Origin: Nitrospira sp.
GTDB lineage: Bacteria; Nitrospirota; Nitrospiria; Nitrospirales; UBA8639
NCBI GenBank assembly: GCA_011523385.1
Contig: WTGX01000001.1
Span: 62,001-126,000, forward strand
Length of the DNA: 64,000 bases
Reading direction: 5' to 3'
Shown one piece after another: positions 53,603 to 63,764 of the stretch. The position numbers and the translations under genes are program-made. Every line of letters begins with the position of its first letter. Position 1 is the stretch's first letter. The notes under the pieces are model-generated. The model was not told where the DNA came from. It saw only the letters and a list, made by a program, of their open reading frames with translations, and searched no databases.

Positions 53603-54276
53603 GGGACGTACAAGTTGTGTTCGATTATATAAGAATGCACAGGGGGTGGCAACCAGTCCGTGACGTCCGCGCCCTTCCGGATTCGTTCTCGAACATCGGA
53701 CGATGATGCCTCGCAGGGGTCAATTCGCAGAAACGTGATCCTGGCCTGAGGGCCGATGGGGAGATCCAGGCGCTGTTGCCGGCCGTTATCCAAATGCTGT
53801 AGCTGCGCGGCCGGCAGGGGAGGCAACAGCCCCAGCGAGGCCGTCCGGGTAAAGGGAACGTGGGGCCGTGACAGCACCAGAAAGTTTGTCAAGGTCAACA
53901 GCGTTTCGGCCGATTTCCACCCGGCAATTTCGAGAAACGCATCCAGGCCGATGATGAACCAGAGTTCGTCCTTCACGGTTTCCCGAAGCGTTCGGATCGT
54001 GTCGATGGTATAGGAGGTCTCCGGCGCGTTGGCCTCCACGTCGGAAACCGTAAAACCCGCCAGTCCCGCGACGGCGCGTTGCACCATGCGCAATCGATGC
54101 CGGGCCGGGGTCAACGAGTCACGAGACTTGTGGGGCGGAGCGCCCGATGGAATGAAGATCACCCGGTCGAGGGACAATGCTCTTTGCGCCTGCCCGGCAA
54201 TCCATAGGTGGCAATTGTGAACCGGGTCGAACGTGCCGCCCAGCAAACCAATTCGTGTAAGGGGGGAGTCGCTCAC
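53596..54276 (-). CDS. nadD: Nicotinate-nucleotide adenylyltransferase
   Basis: Joins nicotinate mononucleotide and ATP into deamido-NAD. 226 residues with the nucleotidyltransferase HxxH-type start GLLGGTFDPVHNCHL and the C-terminal ISxTxxR-like SSSDVRERIRKG. The canonical GxH of the first motif reads HNCHL instead of HxGH. It overlaps the rsfS reading frame by a few bases and lies 32 bp after proB in the same operon. Confidence 0.92.
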   Translation of the reverse strand: MSDSPLTRIGLLGGTFDPVHNCHLWIAGQAQRALSLDRVIFIPSGAPPHKSRDSLTPARHRLRMVQRAVAGLAGFTVSDVEANAPETSYTIDTIRTLRETVKDELWFIIGLDAFLEIAGWKSAETLLTLTNFLVLSRPHVPFTRTASLGLLPPLPAAQLQHLDNGRQQRLDLPIGPQARITFLRIDPCEASSSDVRERIRKGADVTDWLPPPVHSYIIEHNLYVPC

Positions 54277-54308
54277 CGCGTCACGACGTAGGATCGGGAT
54301 TGGGGCGG

Positions 54309-55430
54309 TCAGACCAACAGCGCGAGGTTGTCCCGGTGGATAACTTCTTCATATTCGTGAGTGCCTGCCCCATGGGAAATCTCGTTGGTCCGGCGCCCCT
54401 TGATGTCGATGATGACGTCCGATGAAAAATTCACCAATCCTTTGGCAAACTCTTTGCCGTCCGTGTCCATGCAAGAGACGGGATCACCCGCCGCGAACGT
54501 ACCTTTCACGTCGACGATCCCGGAAGGCAACAGGCTTTTCCCTCGGGTGGTGAGCGCCGTGACGGCGCCGGCATCCAGCACGAGTTTTCCCTTTGCCCGG
54601 AGCGTATAGGCGATCCAATGTTTCCGGCTGGGGAGCTTCCGGCCTTGAGAAAAGAACAGGGTGCCGTGGCCTGAGCCGGCCAGGACGCTTGACAGCAGGT
54701 CCGGGGTTTCACCGTTGAGCAACAACGTGGGGACTCCGAATTGCCGGGCCAGTTTGGCCGCCTGGATTTTCGTGACCATGCCCCCACGGCTTTCCTGGCT
54801 CTGCGAGGTTTCCGCTCCTTGTTCGATCTCCGGAGTGATGTCCGTCACGTGCGAGATCAACGTGGCTTCCGGGTCGCGTCGAGGGTCCCGGGTGAACAGC
54901 CCGTCGACGTCAGAAAGAATAATGAACAGATCCGCATCGACCAGGTGGGCGACCTGTGCCGCGAGGGTGTCGTTGTCACCGAAACGAATCTCGTCCACCG
55001 AGACGGCGTCGTTTTCATTGACAATCGGAATGCTCTCCAGCTTGAGCAACGTCGTCAGCGTGTGCCGTGCATTGAGAAAACGCTTGCGATCGGCCAGGTC
55101 TTCATGGGTGAGCAAGACTTGGGCTATATGTTGTCCGGCTTCCTGAAAACAGGTTTCATAGGCGTGAATGAGATGGCTCTGTCCGGCCGAAGCCGCGGCT
55201 TGTTGCAAAGGCAGGGTTTGCGGATAGGACTTGAGGCCGAGTTTCCCGATGCCGGCCAGGATAGCCCCTGATGACACCAGGACGATTTCCCGTTGTTCCT
55301 GCTTGAGACGGGCGATTTCACCGGAGAGGCGTTGAATGTGGTCGAGCCGCAAGCCCGCCGGGGCAGCGAGGATGCTGCTGCCAATTTTTATGACGAGCCG
55401 TTTGGCGTATGAGACGATGAGGTCTCTCAT
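54309..55430 (-). CDS. proB: Glutamate 5-kinase
   Basis: First step of proline synthesis, phosphorylating the gamma-carboxylate of glutamate. 373 residues: an amino-acid kinase domain (RLVIKIGSS, SSGAILAGIGKLGL, SVDEIRFGDNDTLAAQVA, RGGMVTKIQAAKLARQFG) and a C-terminal PUA domain (GKLVLDAGAVTALTTRGKSL). ATG 55430 overlaps the obg stop by four bases (ATGA). An upstream extension to 55538 is unlikely because it would run within obg. proA is not in the window. Confidence 0.93.
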   Translation of the reverse strand: MRDLIVSYAKRLVIKIGSSILAAPAGLRLDHIQRLSGEIARLKQEQREIVLVSSGAILAGIGKLGLKSYPQTLPLQQAAASAGQSHLIHAYETCFQEAGQHIAQVLLTHEDLADRKRFLNARHTLTTLLKLESIPIVNENDAVSVDEIRFGDNDTLAAQVAHLVDADLFIILSDVDGLFTRDPRRDPEATLISHVTDITPEIEQGAETSQSQESRGGMVTKIQAAKLARQFGVPTLLLNGETPDLLSSVLAGSGHGTLFFSQGRKLPSRKHWIAYTLRAKGKLVLDAGAVTALTTRGKSLLPSGIVDVKGTFAAGDPVSCMDTDGKEFAKGLVNFSSDVIIDIKGRRTNEISHGAGTHEYEEVIHRDNLALLV

Positions 55431-56434
55431 GCCGCCTCGATTTCCTGAAGACGTTGAGCCATGAACGCACGTAGGGTGTCGAGCCCCTCGCGTGTGGCCG
55501 AGGAGATGGGAAAGAAGGTCATCTGTTGGACCCGGCAATAGCGCTCGATCTCCCGGCGGCGTTGCCCGTTGCCCTGGGTGTCGATTTTGGTTCCGACGAC
55601 GGCAAAGGCACGCTTCCCCAGGGTGCGATCGAAGGCGGACAACTCTTCCTGCAACACGCGCAACGTGTTCACGGGATCATCCGTGGTCCAGTCGGAAACA
55701 TCAATAAGATACAACAGGAAACGCGTCCGTTGAATATGCTTGAGAAATTGATGGCCCAGGCCCTTGCCCAGATGGGCACCTTGAATAAGGCCGGGAATGT
55801 CGGCCATGACGAAACTGTCGTATTCGCCCATGGGGACGACTCCCAAATGCGGTTGCAGGGTCGTGAAGGGATAGCCGGCAATTTCCGGTCGAGCGGCCGA
55901 GAGCGTGGAAATCAACGTGGACTTTCCGGCGTTGGGAAAGCCCACGAGTCCGACGTCGGCCAGGAGTTTCAGTTCCAGGTCGAGGTGCAATTCTTCACCG
56001 GGTGTCCCCTCTTCAAACGTCCGGGGCGCCCGGTTCGTGGAGGTGGCGAAGCGGGCGTTGCCTTTGCCGCCTTTTCCTCCCTTGGCCACGGTCACGTGCT
56101 GTTCGGGTGTCACCAGATCTGCCAGGAGTTCGTTGGTTTCCGCGCATCTGATGACGGTCCCGACCGGCACGGTGATCGTGACGTCGGCGCCGGTACGGCC
56201 ATGACGATTGGTTTTTTGCCCCGGCGCTCCGGATTCGGCCTCATAGTGGCGCCGGTACTTCAAGTCGAGTAACGTGGTGACGCGGGTCGATGCCGTGGCC
56301 ACGACGTTGCCTCCGTTCCCGCCGTCACCGCCGTCCGGGCCGCCATGGGGGACGAATTTTTCCCGCCGGAAACTGCAACCGCCGTTCCCGCCGTTGCCGG
56401 ACCGGACAAAAATTTTTGCGTGGTCGATAAACAT
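55427..56434 (-). CDS. obgE: Obg/CgtA GTPase
   Basis: Essential GTPase of 50S ribosome assembly and stress control. 335 residues: the glycine-rich Obg fold at the N-terminus (GNGGNGGCSFRREKFVPHGG, GGDGGNGGN) and the G domain with G1 GFPNAGKSTLISTLSAA, G3 DIPGLIQGA and G4 NKxD region (GTKIDTQGN, a TKxD variant). The short C-terminal OCT domain of some Obg proteins is absent. Order rplU-rpmA-obg is the common one. Confidence 0.95.
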   Translation of the reverse strand: MFIDHAKIFVRSGNGGNGGCSFRREKFVPHGGPDGGDGGNGGNVVATASTRVTTLLDLKYRRHYEAESGAPGQKTNRHGRTGADVTITVPVGTVIRCAETNELLADLVTPEQHVTVAKGGKGGKGNARFATSTNRAPRTFEEGTPGEELHLDLELKLLADVGLVGFPNAGKSTLISTLSAARPEIAGYPFTTLQPHLGVVPMGEYDSFVMADIPGLIQGAHLGKGLGHQFLKHIQRTRFLLYLIDVSDWTTDDPVNTLRVLQEELSAFDRTLGKRAFAVVGTKIDTQGNGQRRREIERYCRVQQMTFFPISSATREGLDTLRAFMAQRLQEIEAA

Positions 56435-56496
56435 GCGGCACCACGATTGTCATAGGAAGATGGGAAAGAAAGAGCCCGGGGAGGAAGATGGGTTGT

Positions 56497-56754
56497 TTAT
56501 GTTGAGGAGGGATACACGCTGATCTTGCGTCGCGCTTCGCCTCCCTCGATTTTCACGATTCCGGCCACTTTGGCAAAGAGGGTATGATCCCTGCCCATCC
56601 CGACGTTATAGCCGGGATGAAACTTGGTGCCTCGTTGGCGAATGAGAATGTTGCCGGGTTGAACCCGTTCGTCGGCGTATCGTTTGACTCCCAGATACTG
56701 AGGATTACTGTCGCGTCCGTTTCGAGATGAACCGCCACCTTTTTTATGTGCCAT
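56497..56754 (-). CDS. rpmA: 50S ribosomal protein L27
   Basis: 85 residues with the L27 start [20 protein letters not shown] and the basic motif [14 protein letters not shown]. It contacts the peptidyl transferase centre. It follows rplU by 14 bp. No N-terminal extension of the Firmicutes kind. Confidence 0.97.
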   Translation of the reverse strand: MAHKKGGGSSRNGRDSNPQYLGVKRYADERVQPGNILIRQRGTKFHPGYNVGMGRDHTLFAKVAGIVKIEGGEARRKISVYPSST

Positions 56755-56768
56755 GACAGGTCCTTTTG

Positions 56769-57083
56769 CTAGCCCGTGACGATGTCATCGACGCGGAGTT
56801 GGGTGAATGATTGACGATGTCCGCGGGTTTTCCGGTAATTCTTCCGGCGTTTTTTCTTGAACACCGTGACCGACCGGGTTCGGCCGTTCCGAATCACCGT
56901 GGCTTGGACGTGTGCCCCTTCGATCACCGGTTGTCCGCGAAGGAGTTCCTCACCCGTTGAAATGAACCGGACGGGCTTCAACTCCAAGGTTTGGCCGACT
57001 TCGGCGTGCAGCGTTTCGACCTGAAGGACCGAACCACGTTCGACCCGGTATTGTTTTCCGCCGGTTTCCAAAATCGCGTACAT
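56769..57083 (-). CDS. rplU: 50S ribosomal protein L21
   Basis: 104 residues: [20 protein letters not shown], the canonical L21 N-terminus, and the C-terminal [20 protein letters not shown]. An AAGGATGACG SD-like sequence is upstream. First gene of the minus-strand operon rplU-rpmA-obgE-proB-nadD-rsfS-bioB. Confidence 0.97.
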   Translation of the reverse strand: MYAILETGGKQYRVERGSVLQVETLHAEVGQTLELKPVRFISTGEELLRGQPVIEGAHVQATVIRNGRTRSVTVFKKKRRKNYRKTRGHRQSFTQLRVDDIVTG

Positions 57084-57111
57084 GAGAACGTCATCCTTTC
57101 ATTGGCTGCAC

Positions 57112-57140
57112 ATGTATCATGCCCCGGAAAGGGGTGTCAA
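57112..57140 (-). promoter_or_regulatory. Candidate rplU operon promoter
   Basis: On the minus strand, a perfect TTGACA (57140-57135) is followed after 16-17 bp by GATACAT (57118-57112), a weak -10. It lies about 30 bp before the rplU start and back to back with the ilvE promoter. Confidence 0.4.
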
Positions 57141-57168
57141 GGCACGCAGGGCGGTCGAAGCAGCCGGA

Positions 57169-57197
57169 TTGACAGGCTGAGGCCACCTCGTTATAAG
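57169..57197 (+). promoter_or_regulatory. Sigma70-type promoter of ilvE
   Basis: TTGACA (57169-57174), a 17-bp spacer and TATAAG (57192-57197) form a near-consensus promoter, 56 bp before the ilvE ATG. Confidence 0.7.
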
Positions 57198-57252
57198 CTA
57201 AGAGTATGAGGACGCGTTTCCGGGAAGATAGTCGAGAGCAGAAAGGCCGGTC

Positions 57253-58167
57253 ATGGTGACGCCGAGTGAAAAAATCTGGATGGACGGAACTTTCGTGAAT
57301 TGGGAAGAAGCCTCCGTCCACGTGTTGACGCATTCTTTGCACTACGGCCTGGGAGCCTTCGAAGGCATTCGTTGCTATCGAGGGAAAACCGGATCGGTGA
57401 TTTTTCGCTTGCGCGAGCACGTGGACCGGCTGTTCGAATCGGCGCATATCGTGATGATGAACGTCCCGTACAGCCGCAAGGACGTGTTCGAGGCCATCGT
57501 GGAGACGGTTCGGATCAATAAGCTGGACTCCTGCTATATCCGTCCCTTGCTGTACGTGGGCTATGGGGAAATGGGGTTGTATCCCGGCAATAATCCCGTC
57601 AAGCTGGCGATTGCCGCCTGGCCGTGGGGCACCTATTTGGGAGAGGACGCCCTGGTGCATGGAATCCGGGCCAAGGTGTCATCGTTTACCCGCCACCACG
57701 TGAACGTCTCCATGACCCGCGCAAAAGTCTCCGGGTACTACGTGAATTCCATTTTAGCCAAGTGTGAGGCGAAAAGCGCGGGGTACGACGAGGCCATTCT
57801 CCTGGATACGGAGGGCTACGTAGCCGAGGGAACCGGAGAAAACGTGTTCATCGTGTCAAAGGGCGTGCTCAAGACCACTCCCCTGACTTCCATCCTGGAA
57901 GGGATCACTCGTCATTCCATCCTGGAGTTGGCCAAGGAGAAAAACATTCCAGTGGTGGAGGAACGGTTTACCCGTGATGCATTATACGTGGCCGAAGAAG
58001 TGTTCCTCACGGGAACAGCCGCCGAAGTGGCGCCGGTTCGGGAAATCGATGACCGACGGATCGGAACCGGAAAACGTGGCCCCGTCACGGATCTTCTGCA
58101 GAAAACCTTCTTTGACATCGTAAAGGGCGAAGACGATTCCCACGCCCAATGGCTGACGCCGGTGTAA
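57253..58167 (+). CDS. ilvE: Branched-chain amino acid aminotransferase
   Basis: PLP-dependent class IV aminotransferase, 304 residues, for leucine, isoleucine and valine. EKIWMDGTFVNWEEASVHV at the start, HSLHYGLGAFEGIRCY, the PLP lysine in RAKVSGYYVNS, and EGTGENVFIVSKG are present. ATG 57253 is preceded by AAAGG. Divergent from the rplU operon. Confidence 0.94.
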   Translation: MVTPSEKIWMDGTFVNWEEASVHVLTHSLHYGLGAFEGIRCYRGKTGSVIFRLREHVDRLFESAHIVMMNVPYSRKDVFEAIVETVRINKLDSCYIRPLLYVGYGEMGLYPGNNPVKLAIAAWPWGTYLGEDALVHGIRAKVSSFTRHHVNVSMTRAKVSGYYVNSILAKCEAKSAGYDEAILLDTEGYVAEGTGENVFIVSKGVLKTTPLTSILEGITRHSILELAKEKNIPVVEERFTRDALYVAEEVFLTGTAAEVAPVREIDDRRIGTGKRGPVTDLLQKTFFDIVKGEDDSHAQWLTPV

Positions 58168-58205
58168 GTCCCAGGGTTTGTCCCGACCCACTTTCCCTTC
58201 CGTCA

Positions 58206-58347
58206 TCCCCGACATTTTTAATCGGGGATCCAGCGGCTTTTGTTCTTCTGTCAATAAATTGTACGGTCGTTCTTTTTACGAACAGGGAAAAAGACAGAGC
58301 CCCTGGAGACCCCTCACCCCGGCCCTCTCCCTCAAGGGGCGAGGGAG
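58206..58347. repeat. Two types of extragenic repeats between ilvE and secG
   Basis: TCCCCGACATTTTTAATCGG plus GGA (58206-58228) repeats the unit at 18545-18567. CCCCTCACCCCGGCCCTCTC and following to 58347 is a second kind, with a partner at 59577-59600 (CCCTCACCCCAGCCCTCTCC). Confidence 0.7.
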
Positions 58348-58352
58348 TCAAA

Positions 58353-58736
58353 TTACTGCGGCGCGTGTTCGGAGTGTTCGTCGGGGGATTCAGAGGGGGC
58401 TTCCGATGCTTCCGGGGACGCTGATTCAGGAGCCGTGTCCGTGCTGTCCGGAGCGGAAGAAGTGGCTTCGTCTGACGTAGTGGGAACGTCAATCACCGAC
58501 GCGGCGTTTTCTTGTTTGGACAGTAACGCCAGTCCGAGGGAAGTCAGCATGAAAATAATGGCCGCAGCCACCGTGACTTTGCTGAGAAACGTTCCGGGAC
58601 CGCGACTGCCGAACACCGTTTGACTGGACCCGCCGAATGCCGCGCCGATTTCGGCTCCCTTCCCTGCCTGAAGCAGGATCGCGGCGATCATCAAAAAACA
58701 GACGGTGAGATGGAGAATGACGGCGGCAGTATACAT
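58353..58736 (-). CDS. secG: SecG protein translocase subunit
   Basis: Small SecYEG subunit with two transmembrane helices (VILHLTVCFLMIAAILLQAG and VTVAAAIIFMLTSLGLALLS) joined by the conserved GKGAEIGAAFGGSSQTVFGSRG loop. At 127 residues it is longer than usual because of an acidic Ser/Glu/Pro-rich tail of about 50 residues. It follows tpiA closely, an order common in bacteria. Confidence 0.93.
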   Translation of the reverse strand: MYTAAVILHLTVCFLMIAAILLQAGKGAEIGAAFGGSSQTVFGSRGPGTFLSKVTVAAAIIFMLTSLGLALLSKQENAASVIDVPTTSDEATSSAPDSTDTAPESASPEASEAPSESPDEHSEHAPQ

Positions 58737-58768
58737 GGATGTTTCCAGATTGTTATTTCGTAACGGAT

Positions 58769-59524
58769 TTAAGAGGCGATCCGACAGATCTTAGCAAAGC
58801 CTTCAGGATCAAGACAAGCTTTTCCGACCAGAGCCCCATTCACCTCACCCGATCCAAAAAGTTCAGGGGCATTTTCAGGGGCAACGCTTCCGCCATAGAG
58901 GATTCGCGTGGTGTCTGCGATGTGCGGCCGTTCCCTCTTCAGGATGGTGCGAAGAAAGGCATGCACTTCTTCTATTTGTGGGACGGTAGCGGCGTACCCG
59001 GTGCCGATGGCCCAAACCGGTTCATAGGCTATGGCGAGTCCGGTTATACGTTCGGCCGGCACATCGACTAACGCTCTCAGCATTTGTTTTTTGACCACGT
59101 CTTGAGTATGACCGGCCTGTCGTTCCTTCAGCGTTTCTCCCACGCAGAGAATGGGAACGAGGCCGTGCTGCAACGCGGCCTTCAGTTTTTTATTGACGTG
59201 GGCATCGGTTTCTCCCAGGAGTCGCCGGCGTTCCGAATGCCCGACGATGACCGATTGGCAGCCCACGTCTTTCAGCATGCGACCGGAAATCTCGCCCGTA
59301 TAGGCTCCTTCTTCTTCCCAGGACAGGTCTTGCGCGCCCAGTTTGAAGGGATCGCCGGCGCGGAGGATTTGCCGGATGCCGTCAAGAGCGGTAAACGGGG
59401 GCATGAGCAGGATTTCCGCACGGACGTCCTGCTCCAAGGCTTGCCGGAATCGATGGACAAATTCGACAGCCTCGGCCGTCGTCTTGTGCATCTTCCAATT
59501 GCCTGCGATGAGTCGGGGGTTCAC
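58769..59524 (-). CDS. tpiA: Triosephosphate isomerase
   Basis: Interconverts dihydroxyacetone phosphate and glyceraldehyde 3-phosphate. 251 residues with the catalytic residues visible: Lys in AGNWKMHK, His in VGHSERR, Glu in AYEPVWAIGTG, and the phosphate-binding YGGSVAPENA. Part of the gap-pgk-tpiA-secG set on the minus strand. Confidence 0.97.
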   Translation of the reverse strand: MNPRLIAGNWKMHKTTAEAVEFVHRFRQALEQDVRAEILLMPPFTALDGIRQILRAGDPFKLGAQDLSWEEEGAYTGEISGRMLKDVGCQSVIVGHSERRRLLGETDAHVNKKLKAALQHGLVPILCVGETLKERQAGHTQDVVKKQMLRALVDVPAERITGLAIAYEPVWAIGTGYAATVPQIEEVHAFLRTILKRERPHIADTTRILYGGSVAPENAPELFGSGEVNGALVGKACLDPEGFAKICRIAS

Positions 59525-59576
59525 GAACGCGGTGACCGTATCAGGATTCTATGTGTTCGGTCATTCGTTGACAATT

Positions 59577-59685
59577 TCCCCCTCACCCCAGCCCTCTCCC
59601 TATTTCCCGCTTAATGCGGGAAATGGGAGAGGGGGCTCTTTCGTTCCCCTCCTTTGTAAGGAGGGGGTAGGGGAGGTAGAGCCTG
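59577..59685. repeat. Repeats between tpiA and pgk
   Basis: A CCCTCACCCCAGCCCTCTCC-type repeat with an inner hairpin TTTCCCGCTTAATGCGGGAA (59603-59622), then the SD/anti-SD palindrome CCCCTCCTTTGTAAGGAGGG (59647-59666) with GGGGAGGTAGAG downstream. These break the gap-pgk-tpiA cluster and could reduce read-through from pgk into tpiA. Confidence 0.7.
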
Positions 59686-59705
59686 AGCCGAAGGAGCAGG
59701 ATCCA

Positions 59706-60899
59706 TTACCTGGCAGGCAGGGCCGCCAGCCCTGGCATGTTTCCTCCCTCCAACAAGGTGAGAGCCGCACCACCCCCCGTTGAAATAAACGACATGCTGT
59801 CGGTTTCGCCGGCGCGGTGGATGGCCAAGGCCGTCGAGCCGCCTCCGACGATGGTCAGGGCATAGGCATTGGCGACGGCATGGGCCATGGCTTGGGTGCC
59901 CCGGGCAAAGGCGTCTCGTTCAAACAGGCCCATCGGCCCGTTCCAGAGGATGGTTTTGGCATTTTCCACCGCCTCGGTAAAGAGTTTGACGGAGGCTGGC
60001 CCGATATCCAGTCCATACCATCCTTCGGGGATCTCCTGGATGGGAACGATTTTTGTTTCGGCGCCGAGGTCCAGGCTGGCCGCCACCACGCAATCCACCG
60101 GCAGATAAAATTTGATACCTTGCTCGACGGATCGTTCGTACACGCCTTTGGCGAAATCCAGCATCTCGTCTTCAACCAGGGACCGGCCGATTTCGAGGTT
60201 CATGGCTTTCAGGAACGTAAACGCCATACCGCCGCCGATCACGACCTTGTCAACTTTGCTTTCGAGGTTTTTGATAACTCCGATTTTTCCCGAGACCTTT
60301 GCGCCTCCCAAGAGGGCGACAAACGGGCGGACGGGACTTTCCACGGCCCCTTCGAGATACTCCACTTCACGTTTCATCAAATATCCGGCTGCGGACGCTT
60401 TGATGAATAAGGGAATACCCGCGGTGGAGGCGTGGGACCGGTGTGCGGTGCCGAACGCATCATTGATGAAGACGTCACCCAATGAAGCCAGTTCTGATGC
60501 GAACTCTTTGTCATTGGCTTCCTCTCCGGGATGAAACCGGACGTTTTCCAGCAAGAGGACGGTGCCGGGTTGCAGTTGGCTCGCGAGGTTTTTCACGAGC
60601 GGGCCGGCGCAGTCCGGGGCAAACGTCACGTCCTTCCCCAACAGGCGTTTCAGGCGTTTGGCCACCGGCGCGAGGCTGAGTTCCGGGCAGACCTCTCCGT
60701 TGGGACGTCCCAAGTGGGAACACAGAATCACGCTCCCGCCTTCGTCAACCACGTGATTGATGGTGGGAATCGCCGCGCGAATCCGGGAATCGTCCGTAAT
60801 TTTTCGGTCCTCATCGAGCGGAACGTTGAAGTCCACGCGGATAATGACCCGTTTCCCTTGCAGGTCGAGCTGATCAATGGTTTGTTTGGTGATATGCAC
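59706..60899 (-). CDS. pgk: Phosphoglycerate kinase
   Basis: 397 residues: VIIRVDFNVPLDEDRKITDD at the N-terminus (substrate Arg/Asp), SHLGRPNG, LLENVRFHPGEEAND, FINDAFGTAHRSHAS, the nucleotide site LGGAKVSGKIGVI and the C-terminal STGGGAALTLLEGGNMPG. Works in glycolysis or, in this autotroph, gluconeogenesis. It lies 54 bp after gap. Confidence 0.97.
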   Translation of the reverse strand: MHITKQTIDQLDLQGKRVIIRVDFNVPLDEDRKITDDSRIRAAIPTINHVVDEGGSVILCSHLGRPNGEVCPELSLAPVAKRLKRLLGKDVTFAPDCAGPLVKNLASQLQPGTVLLLENVRFHPGEEANDKEFASELASLGDVFINDAFGTAHRSHASTAGIPLFIKASAAGYLMKREVEYLEGAVESPVRPFVALLGGAKVSGKIGVIKNLESKVDKVVIGGGMAFTFLKAMNLEIGRSLVEDEMLDFAKGVYERSVEQGIKFYLPVDCVVAASLDLGAETKIVPIQEIPEGWYGLDIGPASVKLFTEAVENAKTILWNGPMGLFERDAFARGTQAMAHAVANAYALTIVGGGSTALAIHRAGETDSMSFISTGGGAALTLLEGGNMPGLAALPAR

Positions 60900-60953
60900 G
60901 ATACTTCCCTTCCTCCCGGCCCGGTGTGTTTCAGGAGGACGAAGCCTGAACGC

Positions 60954-61982
<1,029 letters not shown>

Positions 61983-62038
61983 CTAAAAATCCTTTGGGAG
62001 AGGGGAAGCTAAAATAATACTTATGGGAAGCGACGAAG

Positions 62039-63013
62039 TCAAATCTTCATGGCTTCCTTGACCTCTCCGAGCGTTTGACGGGAGATCTCGGACGCGCGTT
62101 CGCATCCGTCCCGGGCCACTTCGTCGAGTCGAGCGGGGTTGGCTTCGAGCGAGCCGCGAGCTTCCCAGATGGGCGACAGTTGCGCCACGACGCGGTCCGC
62201 CACGAATTTCTTACAGTCAATGCAGCCGATTGCAGCCGTGCGACATTCCCGGTTGATTTGCTCGATGACCGCGGGTTCGGAATACATCTTGTGGAATTCG
62301 AACACCGGACAAATCTCGGGGTTCCCCGGGTCGGTTCGTCTCACCCGGGCCGGGTCGGTGACCATGGTCTTGAGGGTTTGCCGGACCGTGGGTTCGGTGT
62401 CCGACAGGTTGATCGTATTCCGGTAACTCTTGCTCATTTTGCGACCGTCGGTGCCGACGACTTTGGGAAACTCCGTGAGCAGTTCCTGCGGTTCCACCAG
62501 CACGGGGGTATAGAGACTGTTGAACCGGCGGGCGATTTCGCGGGTCAGTTCCAGGTGGGGGAGTTGATCCTTGCCAACCGGCACGGCATTGGCTTTGTAA
62601 AGCAGGATGTCCGCAGCCTGCAGAACGGGATATCCCAAAAACCCATGCGTGGAGAGGTCACGTCCCTCCAGTTGTTCCTGCTTTTCCTTATACGTGGGGT
62701 TCCGTTCAAGCCACGAGACCGGGGTCAGCATCGAGAGGAGCAACTGCAACACGGCATGTTCCGGCACGTGCGATTGGATAAAGACCGTGGACCGTTCGGG
62801 GTCGATCCCCGCCGCGAGCCAGTCGATCAGCAATTCCCGGACGTAGGTCCTGACGTGACCGGTGTCTTCGTAATTGGTGGAAAGCGCGTGCCAGTCCGCC
62901 ACGAAGAAGAAACACGTATGGGTGTCCTGAAGCGTTTTCCAATTTGTGAGGGCTCCCAAATAATTTCCCAGATGCAGGCGCCCACTGGGCTGCATGCCGC
63001 TTAACACGCGCAT
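62039..63013 (-). CDS. trpS: Tryptophan-tRNA ligase
   Basis: Class I aminoacyl-tRNA synthetase of 324 residues: the HIGH-like GMQPSGRLHLGNYLGAL, the Trp-binding region, and KMSKS in DGRKMSKSYRN. ATG 63013. The downstream gap is 21 bp to the protease gene on the same strand; the 80-bp gap to gap holds nothing I recognise. Confidence 0.96.
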   Translation of the reverse strand: MRVLSGMQPSGRLHLGNYLGALTNWKTLQDTHTCFFFVADWHALSTNYEDTGHVRTYVRELLIDWLAAGIDPERSTVFIQSHVPEHAVLQLLLSMLTPVSWLERNPTYKEKQEQLEGRDLSTHGFLGYPVLQAADILLYKANAVPVGKDQLPHLELTREIARRFNSLYTPVLVEPQELLTEFPKVVGTDGRKMSKSYRNTINLSDTEPTVRQTLKTMVTDPARVRRTDPGNPEICPVFEFHKMYSEPAVIEQINRECRTAAIGCIDCKKFVADRVVAQLSPIWEARGSLEANPARLDEVARDGCERASEISRQTLGEVKEAMKI

Positions 63014-63034
63014 CGTTCACTCCTTCACAAGCAA

Positions 63035-63748
63035 TTACAATACCAGCCTTGAGAGAATACTGCCGGTCATGAATTGGAAGATCGTCCCGATAAAGCCGCT
63101 CACCACGTGAATCCGTGAATCAAAAAAAATCAGGCCGAGGATGATCAGCATGCCGTAGGGCTCCAGGCGGCTGAGCAGGACGGCCGGTTTGAGCGGCAAG
63201 CTGTTCGTCAGGATCCGGCCTCCGTCGAGCGGGGGAATCGGAAGCAGATTAAACGCAAAGAGCAAGGTATTGATGATGATCGAAAACAGGGCCATGGCGG
63301 TCAACGGCAACAGGAGCATACCCAACAGGTCGCTTCTGGGGGGCACGCCCGGCTGTGGGGGCCAATTCTCCTGCAGTGTGGGATCGATGCTGAGCAGGAC
63401 GTTCAACAGGATGCCACTCAGAATGGCCAGTATGAAGTTCATGGCCGGACCGGCTGCCGCCACGAGGGCCATGTCGCGCCGGGGGTTGCGCAATCGTCCC
63501 GGCGTCACGGGAACGGGTTTCGCCCAACCGAACAGGAAGCCTCCGGGCATCAACAGGCAGAGCAGGGGAACGATAATCGTGCCGAACCGGTCGATGTGGA
63601 CGAGTGGATTGAGCGTCAACCGGCCGTGCTCCCGGGCCGTGGCGTCTCCGTAATAATTGGCGACCCAACCGTGCGCATACTCATGCAGGACCACGGCCAG
63701 CATGAGCGGAAGGATCACATAGGACAGGGTATGGAAAAATTGGGCCAT
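63035..63748 (-). CDS. Site-2 protease family (M50) membrane metalloprotease
   Basis: 237 residues with several transmembrane helices, the zinc-binding HEYAH (LAVVLHEYAHGWVANYYGD) and, near the C-terminus, the third ligand motif NLLPIPPLDGGRIL. It belongs to the compact group of S2P proteases without PDZ domains, typical of trpS-linked homologues. Such enzymes cut membrane-embedded regulators. It forms an operon with trpS (21 bp gap). Confidence 0.9.
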   Translation of the reverse strand: MAQFFHTLSYVILPLMLAVVLHEYAHGWVANYYGDATAREHGRLTLNPLVHIDRFGTIIVPLLCLLMPGGFLFGWAKPVPVTPGRLRNPRRDMALVAAAGPAMNFILAILSGILLNVLLSIDPTLQENWPPQPGVPPRSDLLGMLLLPLTAMALFSIIINTLLFAFNLLPIPPLDGGRILTNSLPLKPAVLLSRLEPYGMLIILGLIFFDSRIHVVSGFIGTIFQFMTGSILSRLVL

Positions 63749-63764
63749 GAATGTTTAATTCCAC

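Noticed and set aside
13564-59680. CRISPR-like repetition suggested by the recurrent palindromes
   Set aside because: The units are kilobases apart, not regularly spaced, and no cas genes are present.
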